Of a DNA stretch of 64,000 nt, positions 23,055 to 33,194 are shown one piece after another. A program made the position numbers and the translations under genes. Origin of the DNA: Apodospora peruviana (Eukaryota; Ascomycota; Sordariomycetes; Sordariales; Lasiosphaeriaceae); contig JAUEDM010000005.1 in the NCBI GenBank assembly GCA_033439685.1, forward strand, positions 62,001-126,000, read 5' to 3'. The notes beneath the pieces were generated by a model, which saw only the letters and a list, made by a program, of their open reading frames with translations, was not told the DNA's origin and did no database searches. Within the stretch, counting starts at the first letter, position 1, and each line of letters opens with the position of its first letter.

Positions 23055-24831
23055 TTACTCAAAAGGCACCTGACCCAACGGCCTCTTCAAGAACACAGCG
23101 CGCTCCCACCCGTCAATATCGTCCACCACCGTCTCCCTAACAAGCTCGTACTTGCCAATCTTGGGCAACAAGACCGCCCAAATGAGCCAGTAAAACCCGC
23201 CGGCGAAAATGATAGCGAACCCGACCACGCAGTGAAGCCAGTACGGAAGGCTCTCATAAATATTCTGATCACCCTCAGGCGGGACAAACGGAGCCACAAC
23301 GAGATAGATGTTGCTCAAGAGAAAAAAGATGACGACGGGTAGCGTGGCACTGATTGGGGGCGCCCAGTTCCACGCCTTGCGGTTTAGGTACAGGTGAACC
23401 AGACCACCTGCCACGAAGCAGTTGACGATGGCGAGCGGGTAGCTGATGAGACTGCACACACCAACATTAGCAAACATCCGATGACCTTCGAAATACGAAG
23501 AAGACATACTTGAGAATAAAGTTATAAGCATCGCCGGGCGGCGGCGCAAGGATGATGATGACAGAAATAAGCCAGTGCTCAAAGAGACCCGCCAGCGGCG
23601 CATTAAAGGGGCGGTTACTCGCCCAGAAGCTGGAGAAGGGGAGGATGCCTTCTCTTCCAAGCTCCTGGACAAGACGGCCCTGGGAAAAGATGACGGAGAG
23701 CACATTCCCAAAAGCGGACAGCGCCACGAATACCGAGAGGGCCCGTTCCGCTGCGGGCCCAAACACGTTGCGGAACATGGACGCCGCGACCAGACGCTTG
23801 GCTGCGATGATCTCTTCTTTGGGTACCGCGGCGAAGTAGGCGATGTTGACGAGCATGTACAAGACAGAAATGGAGATGATGGCCAAGGGAGCGGCAATCT
23901 TGAGAGTGCGGACAGGGTTCTTTGTCTCGGAGAGGGCGTAGTTGGCGTTGCTGTAGCCGATGTAACTCCATATGACGTTGTACAGCGCCGTAACGACACT
24001 TTATCACTGTCAGTGGAATCCCAGCATAGATTTGTGGGAAAAGACTTACCCGTAAGCAGAACCAGTAGTCCCCTCAAACGCATTCGTAAAGTTACGCGGC
24101 TTCTCCTCCTCAGGCAGCTTGACGTGTCCGCCGAGGGCAATGAACCCGCCGATAACAATAATCAGAATAATGAAGACCTTGATACTCCCGAGCACATTTT
24201 GGAGCCGAATACCCCATTTGAGCGCAGTGCCGTGGATCAGGAAGGCAGCCGTGATGCACGCCAACCCAATACCGCGCTGATTCCACCTGTCCACGGGAAC
24301 CTGCGCGGCATGCAGGATATACTCGCCAAACACGACGCTGTTTCCGCTCGCCCAGCCAAGCAGGAGAACGTAGCCGGTGTATAGACCGGTTGTCAGAAAC
24401 TTTGGCTTGCGGAACACGTACTCGAGGTAATTCTTCTCGCCGCCGTTCTTGGGGATGGCTGTCCCAAATTCCAGGTAGACCATCGTCCCCGCCGCGGCGA
24501 TCAGCATCCCCGCTACCCAGATGAATAGCGACAAACCGACGCTGCCGGAGAGGGAGAGGATCGCGCCCGGCGTGGCGAAGATTCCTGTGCCGATGACGCG
24601 GTTGACGACCAGGAATGTCGCTGACACTACGCCGATTTGGCGCTTCGCGTCCTGGGCCTCGCGACGGACATCTCCTGCTACTGAGTTAGTTACGGCTCAT
24701 CTCATCGTTGTAGTGTTAGGATGGGGGTTCTTACCAATTTGGCTCTCATCGTCCCTGGGTGATGCCGTGGTCTCTACCCCCTTTTCGGTGGGTGGACTGG
24801 ACTTTGTCCACGAGGAAAGGAACTTGGACAT
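23055..24831 (-). CDS. Methionine-type amino-acid permease (LAT/YAT family)
   Basis: Four exons (24735-24831, 24050-24674, 23510-23998, 23055-23451; introns 60, 51 and 58 nt) give 535 residues. The first exon encodes a hydrophilic N-terminus. The family start is FLVVNRVIGTGIFATPG, followed by FGTAIPKNGGEKNYLEYVF and about 12 membrane segments. YNVIWSYIGYSNANYALSET lies in the middle and DDIDGWERAVF in the C-terminal tail. This pattern matches fungal high-affinity methionine permeases (MUP1-like), plasma-membrane importers of methionine or related neutral amino acids. The start was chosen at the ATG opening MSKFLSSW; the frame is open further upstream. It lies 1.4 kb from the RiPP-like precursor but has no evident link to it. 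Confidence 0.9.
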
Positions 24832-26237
24832 ATCTGCTCTGCTCCCAAGACCTGATCGGTCGACCAGGTAGAATGGGGAAGTGGAGAGATGGGACGAACT
24901 GCTGTCTGTCTGAAGTTCATTCCAGATTCGAGACGGGATCCAGAAGGGGTCTTTATGGAACATGTCCGCCCACCCGGACCCCGAACCGGGGGGTCCCAAG
25001 AAACCACTAGATGGGATCCACATGAGGCTGTCCAGTCGCCACACAGCCAAGAACCTTGCACCCATCTGGAGTCACGGCGACCACAGACCATGTAGCGGTC
25101 CGATGCATTAGTTTCGTCATCGAATGAAGTGGATAATTCTTGTCCCAGCGCTTGCCTTTAATTGCTTGGTGGCCGATCCCTCGGCCGTGGCGAGCTAGCA
25201 TATCCTTGATTAGAGTTAAAGAGTTTTTTCAAGAATCTCACGCAAAGGCATGATGGCGTGATTTGGCGTCATTTTGGAGCGGAAAAAGATTTTTCTTGTC
25301 GCTTTTCTGCCTTTTGTATACATGTACCCAAGGTTCTTAAACGAGCACGACATTGCAAACTTGACGCGATATCAGATATCTCCGTCGTTGCCTCTGTGGT
25401 GGACCTTTGCTTTTGGAGTCTCCATCTCGGCTTCTAGTCTCCTTCTCCCGTGTCTTCTAGACAGTTTCTAGTCACGTTCTTTGGCGTCTTCTTTGTTCCA
25501 GTGTCGTTGAGATTGAATTGGCGACCCCATCTCATGAGCCTCATGGTGGCCGAGAAAAGAAGCCGCTGCGGCGTGGTCTCCGCGTGGGTCAACTTGCCAT
25601 GGCGGGTCCCCGGATTCAGTGACAAGCATGATCCAGGAAAGCCATCAAGCCCTGCATAATCCGTAGTTTTGATTGAAACTTTGACGTGACAAGTTTAGAT
25701 TTGCTGTCAAGCACAGGCTCAGCTCCAGGAGACAAGATGTTGTATGCACGTGGATTGGTGAACCCCTTTATTATCACGACCTCGAGTCAGTCTTGATGAA
25801 CTTAATGTGCGATAGGGGTTCTAAATTTGGCGAATGGAGCACGAGGAACAGGGACAACTTCCCGGGAGCGCACGTGTGGCTGGGGTATCAGACGTGGCTT
25901 TCTCTGTCACTGCATGTCATTGGACCCTGCAGCACAAACTGAACCGCATGCCCGTGACCGGTGGTCCAACGGCCGTATTTTGAAAGAAGAAAGAAGGGAA
26001 TGCCGGGACATTACTTTCGCGGGACACATTCTCGATCAAGAATGGCAATAACTTTATCATGTCGTGAACTGCGAAAGGGGAACCACCACGAGATACATGA
26101 TAACGACAACCGTGTGTGACTTCGCCTGATCTGTCATAGCTATCTAACACTAGATACCCTTAAATCTATGATCTTAGCCACTTCTAATTACAGATCATCA
26201 CAAGAACTGTGCCCGCTAGTTCCACCATCCGAGCTTA
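24832..26237. other. Non-coding stretch
   Basis: This is the upstream region of the permease and the downstream region of the repeat-peptide precursor. Small frames overlap without domain content. No second precursor-like repeat was found here when I looked for KR-flanked repeats on both strands. Confidence 0.5.
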
Positions 26238-26713
26238 TTAGGCGGATTCGGGAGTCTCACCCTCAGCTCCCGGCGGAACCATCCAAGCTGGTGAAGGGCG
26301 CGGTAGCCATTAGCCGTTGGCAATAGGGATAAGTCACTGTACGTGGGATTTCTTACTATCGAACAATGCCCGCTTCTCCTTCTCCGCAGCGGCCTCGCCT
26401 TCAGCTCCCGGAGGGACCATCCAAGCTGTGTAGACCTTCAGGTTAACCACTGCATCTGCCTACTCTTAGCAGAGCTAAAAGGGAGGAAATCACTCACTGT
26501 CGAACAACGCTCTCTTCTCCTCGGTGGCTGTTTCTCCCTCGACACCGGGAGGAACGGCCCACGCTGCATCATTTCATTAGAAAGTCTGTGATTTCAACAC
26601 GGAGGGAATGGTCACTTACTGTCAAACAGTGTCCGCTTTTCCTCGGTCTTTGCGGCTGGCGCGGCCATGGTTAGAGCCACAAAGGCGAGAACAAGAACAG
26701 ACTGGCTCTTCAT
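26238..26713 (-). CDS. Secreted Kex2-repeat peptide precursor (RiPP-like)
   Basis: Four exons (26620-26713, 26498-26563, 26357-26425, 26238-26287) encode 92 residues. A signal peptide (about residues 1-18) and a short pro-region ending EEKR precede three repeats. Copy 1 is TLFDTWAVPPGVEGE, copy 2 ALFDTWMVPPGAEGE and copy 3 ALFDTWMVPPGAEGE. Acidic Ala/Thr/Glu spacers and KR sites separate them. This is the layout of fungal Kex2-processed repeat precursors of dikaritin-type RiPPs (ustiloxin, phomopsin, victorin). Every intron is phase 1 and splits the same Thr codon after LFD, so the internal exons (66 and 69 nt) are symmetric. Splicing is required, because read-through hits stops at once. Its neighbours are two UstYa-type genes pointing away. 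It is not a WC..G..C mating pheromone. The mature product is unknown. Confidence 0.85.
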
Positions 26714-26753
26714 ATTGATGGTGGATACTAGGGGTCGTTTTACGGTTCTGATT

Positions 26754-26806
26754 TGTGTGTGTGTGTGTGTGTGTGTGTGTTTGTTTGTGTGTGTTTGTTT
26801 GTTTTG
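26754..26806. repeat. TG/TTTG microsatellite in precursor leader
   Basis: On the plus strand there is an uninterrupted TG run followed by TTTG repeats. On the minus strand this is a CA-rich tract between the TATA box (26842-26849) and the precursor start codon, so it probably lies in the 5' leader. Length variation here could affect expression. Confidence 0.85.
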
Positions 26807-26841
26807 AGAATATTGATGATATGGTAGGCCAGACCTCTAGC

Positions 26842-26849
26842 CTTTTATA
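26842..26849 (-). promoter_or_regulatory. TATA box of peptide precursor
   Basis: TATAAAAG on the minus strand lies about 130 nt before the precursor ATG at 26713. It is a strong consensus TATA box, in line with a highly expressed small secreted peptide. Confidence 0.6.
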
Positions 26850-27443
26850 CCCGTTCATTTCTCTCGACAATAGTATTGATGACGTTCCTCTCTCTTGCTC
26901 ATCTGATGAGAGGGAAACATATCCCCGCACTTCCATCCATTATTCTTAACATTCGAATGCAGGTTTGACATTCCTATTTCAGCTGAGACCCGCACTTCAA
27001 GCTGAGACACCAGACATGATGCAGATGATCCAGTCATTGGAGATGCAGATACTGAAAACTGAAGATAAGAACAGCCGGGCCGGGGTTTTCTTGTAGTGGT
27101 GTTGCAACGTCCATACGACATTGTGCTTGGTCAGACCATGGCAATAACCAAGAGCAGAGGGAAGTCGATGATGACCAAGAAATTCACAGATAGACAAGCC
27201 TGTCACATACTACATATGACTAAAGAAGAGAATGCTCCGAAATACCTCCTGCCTATTTCAACCTCAGTCCCGATTGTGCCGGTAACATACAGAGGGTTCT
27301 GTTCATGGGGCCTGCAATCCGTCATGTCCGTCTGGTTCGCTTCTCGTCCATGAACGTAGGACACAAGAACAGCACATCGCCCTCTATCATTTACCATCTC
27401 TCTACCCAAACCAAAGACCGCCAACAGCAAATATTCCACCAAT

Positions 27444-28147
27444 ATGAGCACTTCAACGCGATTCAAAAACGTACAATACGACTCACTCCCAGAAGACCAG
27501 TCTGATCTCCAACACCAGCGTCCAACAACATTTGGGAGCCGCACTCGACTATGGCCCTTCCTGTCCGGCTTCCTCGTTGCAGTCCTCATCTCAATCTTGA
27601 TCATGTTCGCACGTAGGACTATACTGCGACCCAAGACAGCCGACGAGATTGAAGCCGAGGAGTGGAACCACTGCGGACGGTCGAGCAAGGTTGCCATGGA
27701 AAGGGGATGCGTCATGGAACCTCTGTTCTACGGCTGGATGCCTCCCCAATGTGTATTCCAAGAGCTGAGCTACGCGTACCCGGTGTTTGAGGACCGAGAG
27801 TGGTTCTCGGATGAGAATCTCACCGTTCCTATCGCATCGCCTGAGAAGCTTTGGAAGGGTGAGTTTGTCAAGATTTACACCCACAAGTGAGTTTGCCGTG
27901 TTCACAATCTGGCGAGAACTGACTGACGATGTATGTCTACGGTAGATATCACGGCGAGCACTGTCTGTTCCAGTGGCGCAAGCTGCAGTATGCTATCCAC
28001 CACCGCAAGGAGTTCCTCGACAACAAGACTGTTAGTCTTCATCATGAGAACCACTGTGCTGATCAGCTGTCTGCGGGGTGTGAGCGCCCATTGGACCGTA
28101 ATGAAGTTGAGCTTGGATTTTATCGGTGTAGGAAGACGATTTGGTGA
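27444..28147 (+). CDS. UstYa-type (DUF3328-like) membrane oxidase candidate
   Basis: Two exons (27444-27886, 27946-28147; intron 59 nt) give 214 residues. There is a short cytosolic N-terminus, one membrane segment at about 36-56, and a Cys/His-rich lumenal part. It carries two HxxHC motifs, HGEHC (150-154, in EHCLFQWRKL) and HENHC (181-185), 31 residues apart as is typical of UstYa proteins. CGRSSKVAMERGCVMEP and WMPPQC in the middle match the UstYa-like subgroup found in many RiPP and other fungal clusters. Characterised UstYa enzymes use copper to oxidise and macrocyclise precursor peptides. The gene faces away from the repeat-peptide precursor 730 nt upstream, which suggests that peptide as substrate; this is inference. 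Confidence 0.8.
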
Positions 28148-28917
28148 GGATATGAGGTTGAATTCTTTACACTGATAGCAGACATCCCGGCGCGTTAAAG
28201 CTAGGATGATAATTAGAGAACTTCTCCTTTCATCCTTACGCTTTTACCGGAAGCAGAAATGTTGCCGTATTTGGACCATATCAGAGAAATGTAAAGACGT
28301 CCTGAAGTCCACAGAGCAGGGAGGAAAAGCCTCTGCATATTCCTGCTCCCGGATCTATGCGGTCTTGAAGATAAATTGGAAGTAACGTGGCGTCGAACAG
28401 AATAAACAGCAAGTGTGGTTGACAAAAGCTTGTATCAACCTCGGTGTTCCCAGTACACGTACGTATTAGTAAACACCGTCCAATTGGTTCAGCGTAACAT
28501 CTAGACATCTTACTCATCCTGATCTGCATGGTCCTTGACAACTTGGTAAGCACGAAGCATGATATTACCTGTTCCGAAATCCCCATCGACTAGTCTTCAA
28601 CTCGAAGGTGGTATTCATGTTGCAGCAGCTTCGTTGCCAGCTTCTTATCTCGGTATGAATGACGTGGATCAACAGAAGATAACGAAAGAACAATACATCA
28701 TTCCCATGAGATGAGAAGGTGGATGTCACTCCCTGTAATGTTTGATAATGATGAGTCTCCCCCCCCCCCCCCCCCCCAGTCCACTCCAGGAGTATTGGAA
28801 TACACACGCTCAGATACCAAAGTAAGTAGGACTTTGAAAGTCGACGAGCAGCACCAGGTGGAATGCATTGATCCAGAGGCTGCCATCTCCAGTCCCTTTC
28901 GCCACACGAAGTGCCTC
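28148..28917. other. Intergenic region between the two UstYa-type genes
   Basis: This is a 770-nt gap. A frame open from 28711 continues into the downstream gene, but its first part runs through a poly-C tract (as poly-proline) and contains a possible splice donor near 28820. I therefore treat it as promoter or leader sequence. No separate gene was seen. Confidence 0.5.
28759..28777. repeat. C19 homopolymer
   Basis: This is a run of 19 C about 140 nt before the chosen start of the second UstYa-type gene. It is a likely slippage site, and if transcribed it lies in the 5' leader. Confidence 0.85.
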
Positions 28918-30022
28918 ATGGCAAAGATGGGATTACCCAGACGAATCCCCCCCCTCGACTTCAATGAAAAGGATGCCGACAGAGCAAGCCTTCTTCCTAC
29001 CTGCCAGAATGATAACCACGACGAGAGGGATGATTTCTTGTCCCTGGAAGACCAAACAAACAACAGACAACGATTATCGCCATCCCAGCGCCCAAGCCTG
29101 AGATGGATTGCCGCTACAATACTTGCACTCGTTCTATCCAATATCGTCACCTATTCCCTTACCATCGCAAGGACACCGACTCAAACCCAGCAACACTGTA
29201 GCGTCGCCATTCCACCAAAGGGGATACCGCACGCCCTCAAAGCAATTCCCACTACAGTAAATCCTGTGGTTCTCAACGTCAGCTTCTACGACGAAAACGA
29301 CAATATCTACCGTCAACATGGCTCGATCGAGACTGAAAGGGCTTGGGTGGATCTGACGCAGAGTAGTAAGTCTACTTATGGCCATGGTGGTATGGTAGAA
29401 GATGCTGACGATGTCTGGCAAGAGTCGGGCGTTATTCTCATCAGCAAAGAAGATGCTGCACAAGCAGATATCGACCCTGCTAAACATGCGTATTGGGATA
29501 ATCCGGCTGCCGGACTAGAAGGATACCCAGTAGGAATTGAAGCTCTACATCAAGTTCATTGTTTGGTATTTCACCCCGAGATCAAACGATTTTCTGCATC
29601 GGGTTTGGAGGCTGACTGCGCAGAATCTCCTCCGACAAAATCTATATTACAACGTGGACTTCGTCCGTAAGAACTGCGCTGCATTGGGATGTCATGCTGA
29701 ACACGAGCCCGAAGAATACGCGCGATATCACATAGGTGAGCCTGCCCATTATTTTGGAATGAATTGTTACTAACGAGTCTACGAAACAGACCACTGCATC
29801 GAACTACTCCGCGAACGCCTCATGTGCACGGCAGATATTGGCATCGTGCCCCTGGTCTGGCTGGGCATGGATGGCAGGACCACGGGTGATATGAAGAGAG
29901 AACATGTGTGTCGTGACTATGATGCGGTACGGATGTTCTTTGTCGAAAATGCCGTACGAATGCCAGAGCCTGGGGTGGTTCAGCCCAAGAACGGGGACTA
30001 TGTTGTCGATGATTATATCTGA
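28918..30022 (+). CDS. UstYa/DUF3328 family membrane oxidase candidate
   Basis: Three exons (28918-29565, 29624-29735, 29790-30022; introns 58 and 54 nt) encode 330 residues. A roughly 60-residue polar N-terminus, one membrane segment (about 62-84) and a lumenal DUF3328 domain follow the family plan. The two diagnostic motifs are HQVHC (211-215, then LNLLRQNLYYN) and HIDHC (252-256, then IELLRERLMC). The first intron splits right after HQVHCL, and without it the frame is lost. Known members (UstYa/UstYb, PhomYa type) are copper-dependent and form macrocyclic bonds or hydroxylate fungal RiPP cores. The start at 28918 (MAKMGLPRR) was preferred over 28711. The gene runs in the same direction as the first UstYa-type gene. 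Confidence 0.88.
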
Positions 30023-30149
30023 TTTCGTCTGATACCTACATCACCAATGTCTCAAGACCAAGACCTCTTTCCAGTGATCCGAGTTCACACACTTCTGTGA
30101 ACAACTTGTATCAGAGCAAGAAGTGCATTTTCGCTTGCAGTTGTTGTCA

Positions 30150-30625
30150 ACTTCGGTCCAGGGCACATAAGTCGTGGACCGTCGCCTACCCTTCTAGCGA
30201 CTCGGGCTGCTTGAGTCTTACACGGGCGCAGACAATCTCGTCGTCGGCTCCCGGCATGAAAGCCGGCTCCGGGACCAAGGCTGCCGAGCGGCGCGTCGTG
30301 GGCAATGTCCTGTACGCGTCCAACCGCGCCGACCAGGTGGCTGGCAACCAGCAGGACACGATCGCCATCTATACTACTGATCCCACGACGGGCGATCTTG
30401 CGTGGAAGGAGGCGGCCAACTCGTACTCGTACTACCGCGCACGTTCCAGATCAACAAGGACGGTACCCTTGTAGCGGTTGGTGGGCAGACCTCGGCCAAT
30501 GTCGCTATTATTGAGCGTGACCCCGCGACTGGCAAGCTGGGCAGTCAGTCTTGTTGCCAATTTGCAGATTGGATCCAAGGGCCGGGCTGGCGAACAGGAC
30601 GGTCTCAGCGCTGTTGTCTGGGTTG
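30150..30625 (+). pseudogene. Relic of lactonase / carboxymuconate-cyclase gene
   Basis: Only part of a seven-bladed propeller lactonase is left. VVGNVLYASNRADQVAGNQQ and TIAIYTTDPTTGDLAWKEA are in one frame (from about 30280). RTFQINKDGTLVAVGGQTSA and NVAIIERDPATGKLG continue in another, with the shift near 30435. Intact fungal members are about 380-420 residues and belong to the 6-phosphogluconolactonase / 3-carboxymuconate cyclase group. Here about 110 family-like residues remain and no start is visible. It directly follows the second UstYa-type gene and may be a dead member of that locus or an unrelated relic. Confidence 0.7.
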
Positions 30626-31122
30626 AGGGAGAAGGCGGGAGATGGTAGGGCGAGGTATGGTTGATGGAAGATGAATGGGGACAGCATGTAAGTGGTTGGT
30701 GGAAATGTGTATGGCTGATGATGAAAAGCATTGGCACGTCGGGGGTTGGATTGGCATGTAGGTTTGTAATAAATGTACATACTTGCAAGTTTCCGAGCAC
30801 TGAGAGGTCGTCACAACCTATAATCCTAGTCCATTTTCGTATGACGTCGGCTCGACGTGAAAGAACCACCTTCCCCCCACCCGCACACACAGGCTGCCAG
30901 ACATCCATCGTGATAGAGACACCGAGTTATGAGGATGAGGCATCTGTTGATTATCATTAAAGATTTGGAGATAATTTAGGCACCCGAAAGATGGTCTTGT
31001 TGAAGGCCGGGCCGAGATGGCCCTATCAGTTCAGAAGTTCAGCGCTTTTACTTCCATGTTTGGTCCGCATCTATATCAAAATAGAACAGATAGAATTGTT
31101 AGCTTCATTCTCTCAACGACAT
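30626..31122. other. Non-coding stretch
   Basis: This gap lies between the lactonase relic and the 3' end of the DUF1264 gene. Nothing supportable was seen. Confidence 0.5.
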
Positions 31123-31898
31123 CTAGCAATCATGGTACACACCGGGATGAATCGTGGGCTCAGGAAGGTGGGCGCGAATCTCCTTCTGCCTGCGCCAGTT
31201 GGCGCTGGGAAACCGTTTGTCGCGCTCGTCCAGGTGCTTCTCCATGTCGGGAAACTGGTCGGCAGACGTAAAGCTGGTCATGAGCTGTGGCTCGCCGAGG
31301 GGCAGCTTGTGGCCCTTGTCGACCTGCCAGAGGTGGTAGACCTTGCCGTAGAGCTCGATGACCTCCTCCATCTCGGCGGTCTCGGCCTTGTCCCATGCCA
31401 CCTGCGGCACGAGAGGGTTAGGCTGTGGCATGACCAGCATGCCGGATTTGACCTCGAAGACGTGGCTGTGCCATAGCTTGCGCTCCTCGGGGTCGAGGGT
31501 CTCGTAGAGATGGGGCTTGATCATGTACTCGATGCCTAGGATGCGGGCGCCGGGGTTGGGGCTGTCGTAGAGAATGCATTGCCGGACATCTTGAATGGAA
31601 AGCGTATTAGAATGACTTGATATTCGATGGGCAGGATGATGAGGTTGAGTTGGGAATACCTTCAGTTAGGTGGCCGCAGTAGTGATTGGCCTCAACGAAG
31701 CGGGTTGGGTCTGAGGCGTAGACATGGAAAGCATTTAAATGTGCACAAATGTTCTTCATGGGCGAGAAGTCCTGTAACTGTTTAGACCGAAGTGATTATC
31801 AGAGACTCGATGATTGAGTATCTTACCTGTGTCATGGCGGCACCTGTCTCGAGCACCTTGCTTTTGGTGCTGCGCGACTCACCAGCCACATCGGCCAT
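31123..31898 (-). CDS. DUF1264 (oil-body-associated-protein-like)
   Basis: Three exons (31827-31898, 31660-31771, 31123-31589; introns 55 and 70 nt) give 216 residues. The domain runs almost the full length: [44 protein letters not shown] and [17 protein letters not shown]. This matches DUF1264, shared by plant oil-body-associated proteins and common fungal proteins of unknown function. There is no signal peptide or membrane segment, so it is probably cytosolic or lipid-body bound. A CRE-like TGACGTCA lies 189 nt upstream. Any link with the UstYa genes to the left is unproven; the gene is convergent with them. Confidence 0.85.
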
Positions 31899-33194
31899 AT
31901 TCTCCTTGTGACATGAAGCAGCATTCATTTTGTAATTAGTGGTTAGATCGATGATAATTTAGATGAGATATAGTCTGAAAGAGCCCTGTTTTAGGTGTTT
32001 GTTGTTTTTGCTTTCACATCACGACGGCAAGATGCCAGTCGTTCTTGTCGTTGGAGAAAAGGTGCTGTTTCCCATTAGTAGCTCACTGACGTCACCACTG
32101 GCACCACAAGGTCGATTGTCGGTGGTGGAGTCGTCGAATTCCGACTTGGCAACTGAATTGTCGGCAGGAGAATTCAACGTATGGAAAACACAATGACTAC
32201 GCCTCCGCCGTGGCTGATGGAATTTGACTGCCTGGATGCGTTATCAAATTGCATTGTTTGATCGAGTCACGAGAGGTGTTTGGTCTGTTGCTGGTTGTGG
32301 CGCAGTTGAGGCCGCCACAGGGGGCCGCGATCACCAAACGGCAGCCACCACAGGCATCCCGGCAGCTGCCCGTCAGGTCGAAATTTTGAGCAACCTAGAA
32401 ATTCGAGAATGCCGGTCCCGTCTCCAAGCATCTTTGGCTCAACCATAACGGGCCGACGAGTTACACTCAGCGAATTTTCCTCTGTAAAGTCATCGAAGTA
32501 GGCAAGCACAGCAGAAAGAGGAACATCGTCGACAGTTTCAAGTTTCAGCTTCTGCAAAAGACAGAGACCCCAAGATCGCTGGAACCAGAGCTGGCGGCTG
32601 TTCAACGCTAAACCCCGCTCGGGCCTGGTGTTTCTTGGCCCTGGTCTCAAGGCATTTTGTTTGGACGAGACAGCTCAACTTCTGCAAGCCACGACAGGGG
32701 GCTCATCGGTAGCCTCGCGCTCTTTCCAATTGGGAATCGATGGTGCTGCTGGCACAAAAATCCGACGAAATCTTCAGGCCGCACAGATGGAGGCCAACCT
32801 GCAGATACGCACACAGGCCGGGTTACGCGACGCTGCCAGAGCCTCGTCTTTGCACCGCCAGCGTGTTCCCGTCGCCCCCTGCGTCACCGTCCTCAAACCG
32901 CAGCTCCCTGAAGCATTTCCAATGGAACATCTCGTTCGACAGTAATTGCATCTTAATCGGCCCCATCCTGTCTGGCTTCAAGCACACAGTTCCTCCCTCA
33001 CAGGTCCTCCCATCATGATATTATAACCAGCCAATTCGGATCGCATCTGTGGTGTTAGCGTCGTCCTTTTCTCTCGCCAACTTCGACAATCCCCTCTCGT
33101 ACCGACAACTGCGATCCGGTCTCTTTCTGAAACTCCCTTCGCTCCTGTCTCTGACCCCGACGCCCGACACAGTTCGAATCGGGGCCCGAATGCC
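31899..33194. other. Divergent promoter region
   Basis: This is the upstream sequence of both the DUF1264 gene (minus) and the modin-like gene (plus). It contains the TGACGTCA palindrome and no supported gene. Frames at 32267-32650 and 32628-33018 overlap on opposite strands and lack domain content. Confidence 0.5.
32087..32094. promoter_or_regulatory. CRE-like palindrome TGACGTCA
   Basis: This is a perfect 8-nt ATF/CREB-type site 189 nt before the DUF1264 start codon. In fungi such sites bind bZIP factors of stress and carbon signalling. The same octamer lies about 200 nt before the small gene at 59046. Confidence 0.45.

Noticed and set aside
23575..24384. 269-codon plus-strand frame opposite the methionine-type permease
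   Set aside because: It overlaps three permease exons and both intervening introns, with no domain content.
26238..26713. Reading the repeat precursor as an alpha-factor-type mating pheromone
   Set aside because: Kex2 sites and repeats fit, but the repeats lack the conserved W-C...G..C pattern of filamentous-ascomycete pheromones, and UstYa-type genes adjoin it.
28711..28917. N-terminal extension of the second UstYa-type protein starting at 28711
   Set aside because: It would run through the C19 tract as poly-proline and has no family resemblance; the ATG at 28918 gives a normal length.
32267..33018. Frames upstream of the modin-like gene
   Set aside because: Frames of similar length lie on both strands; composition is not protein-like and the region is better read as promoter.
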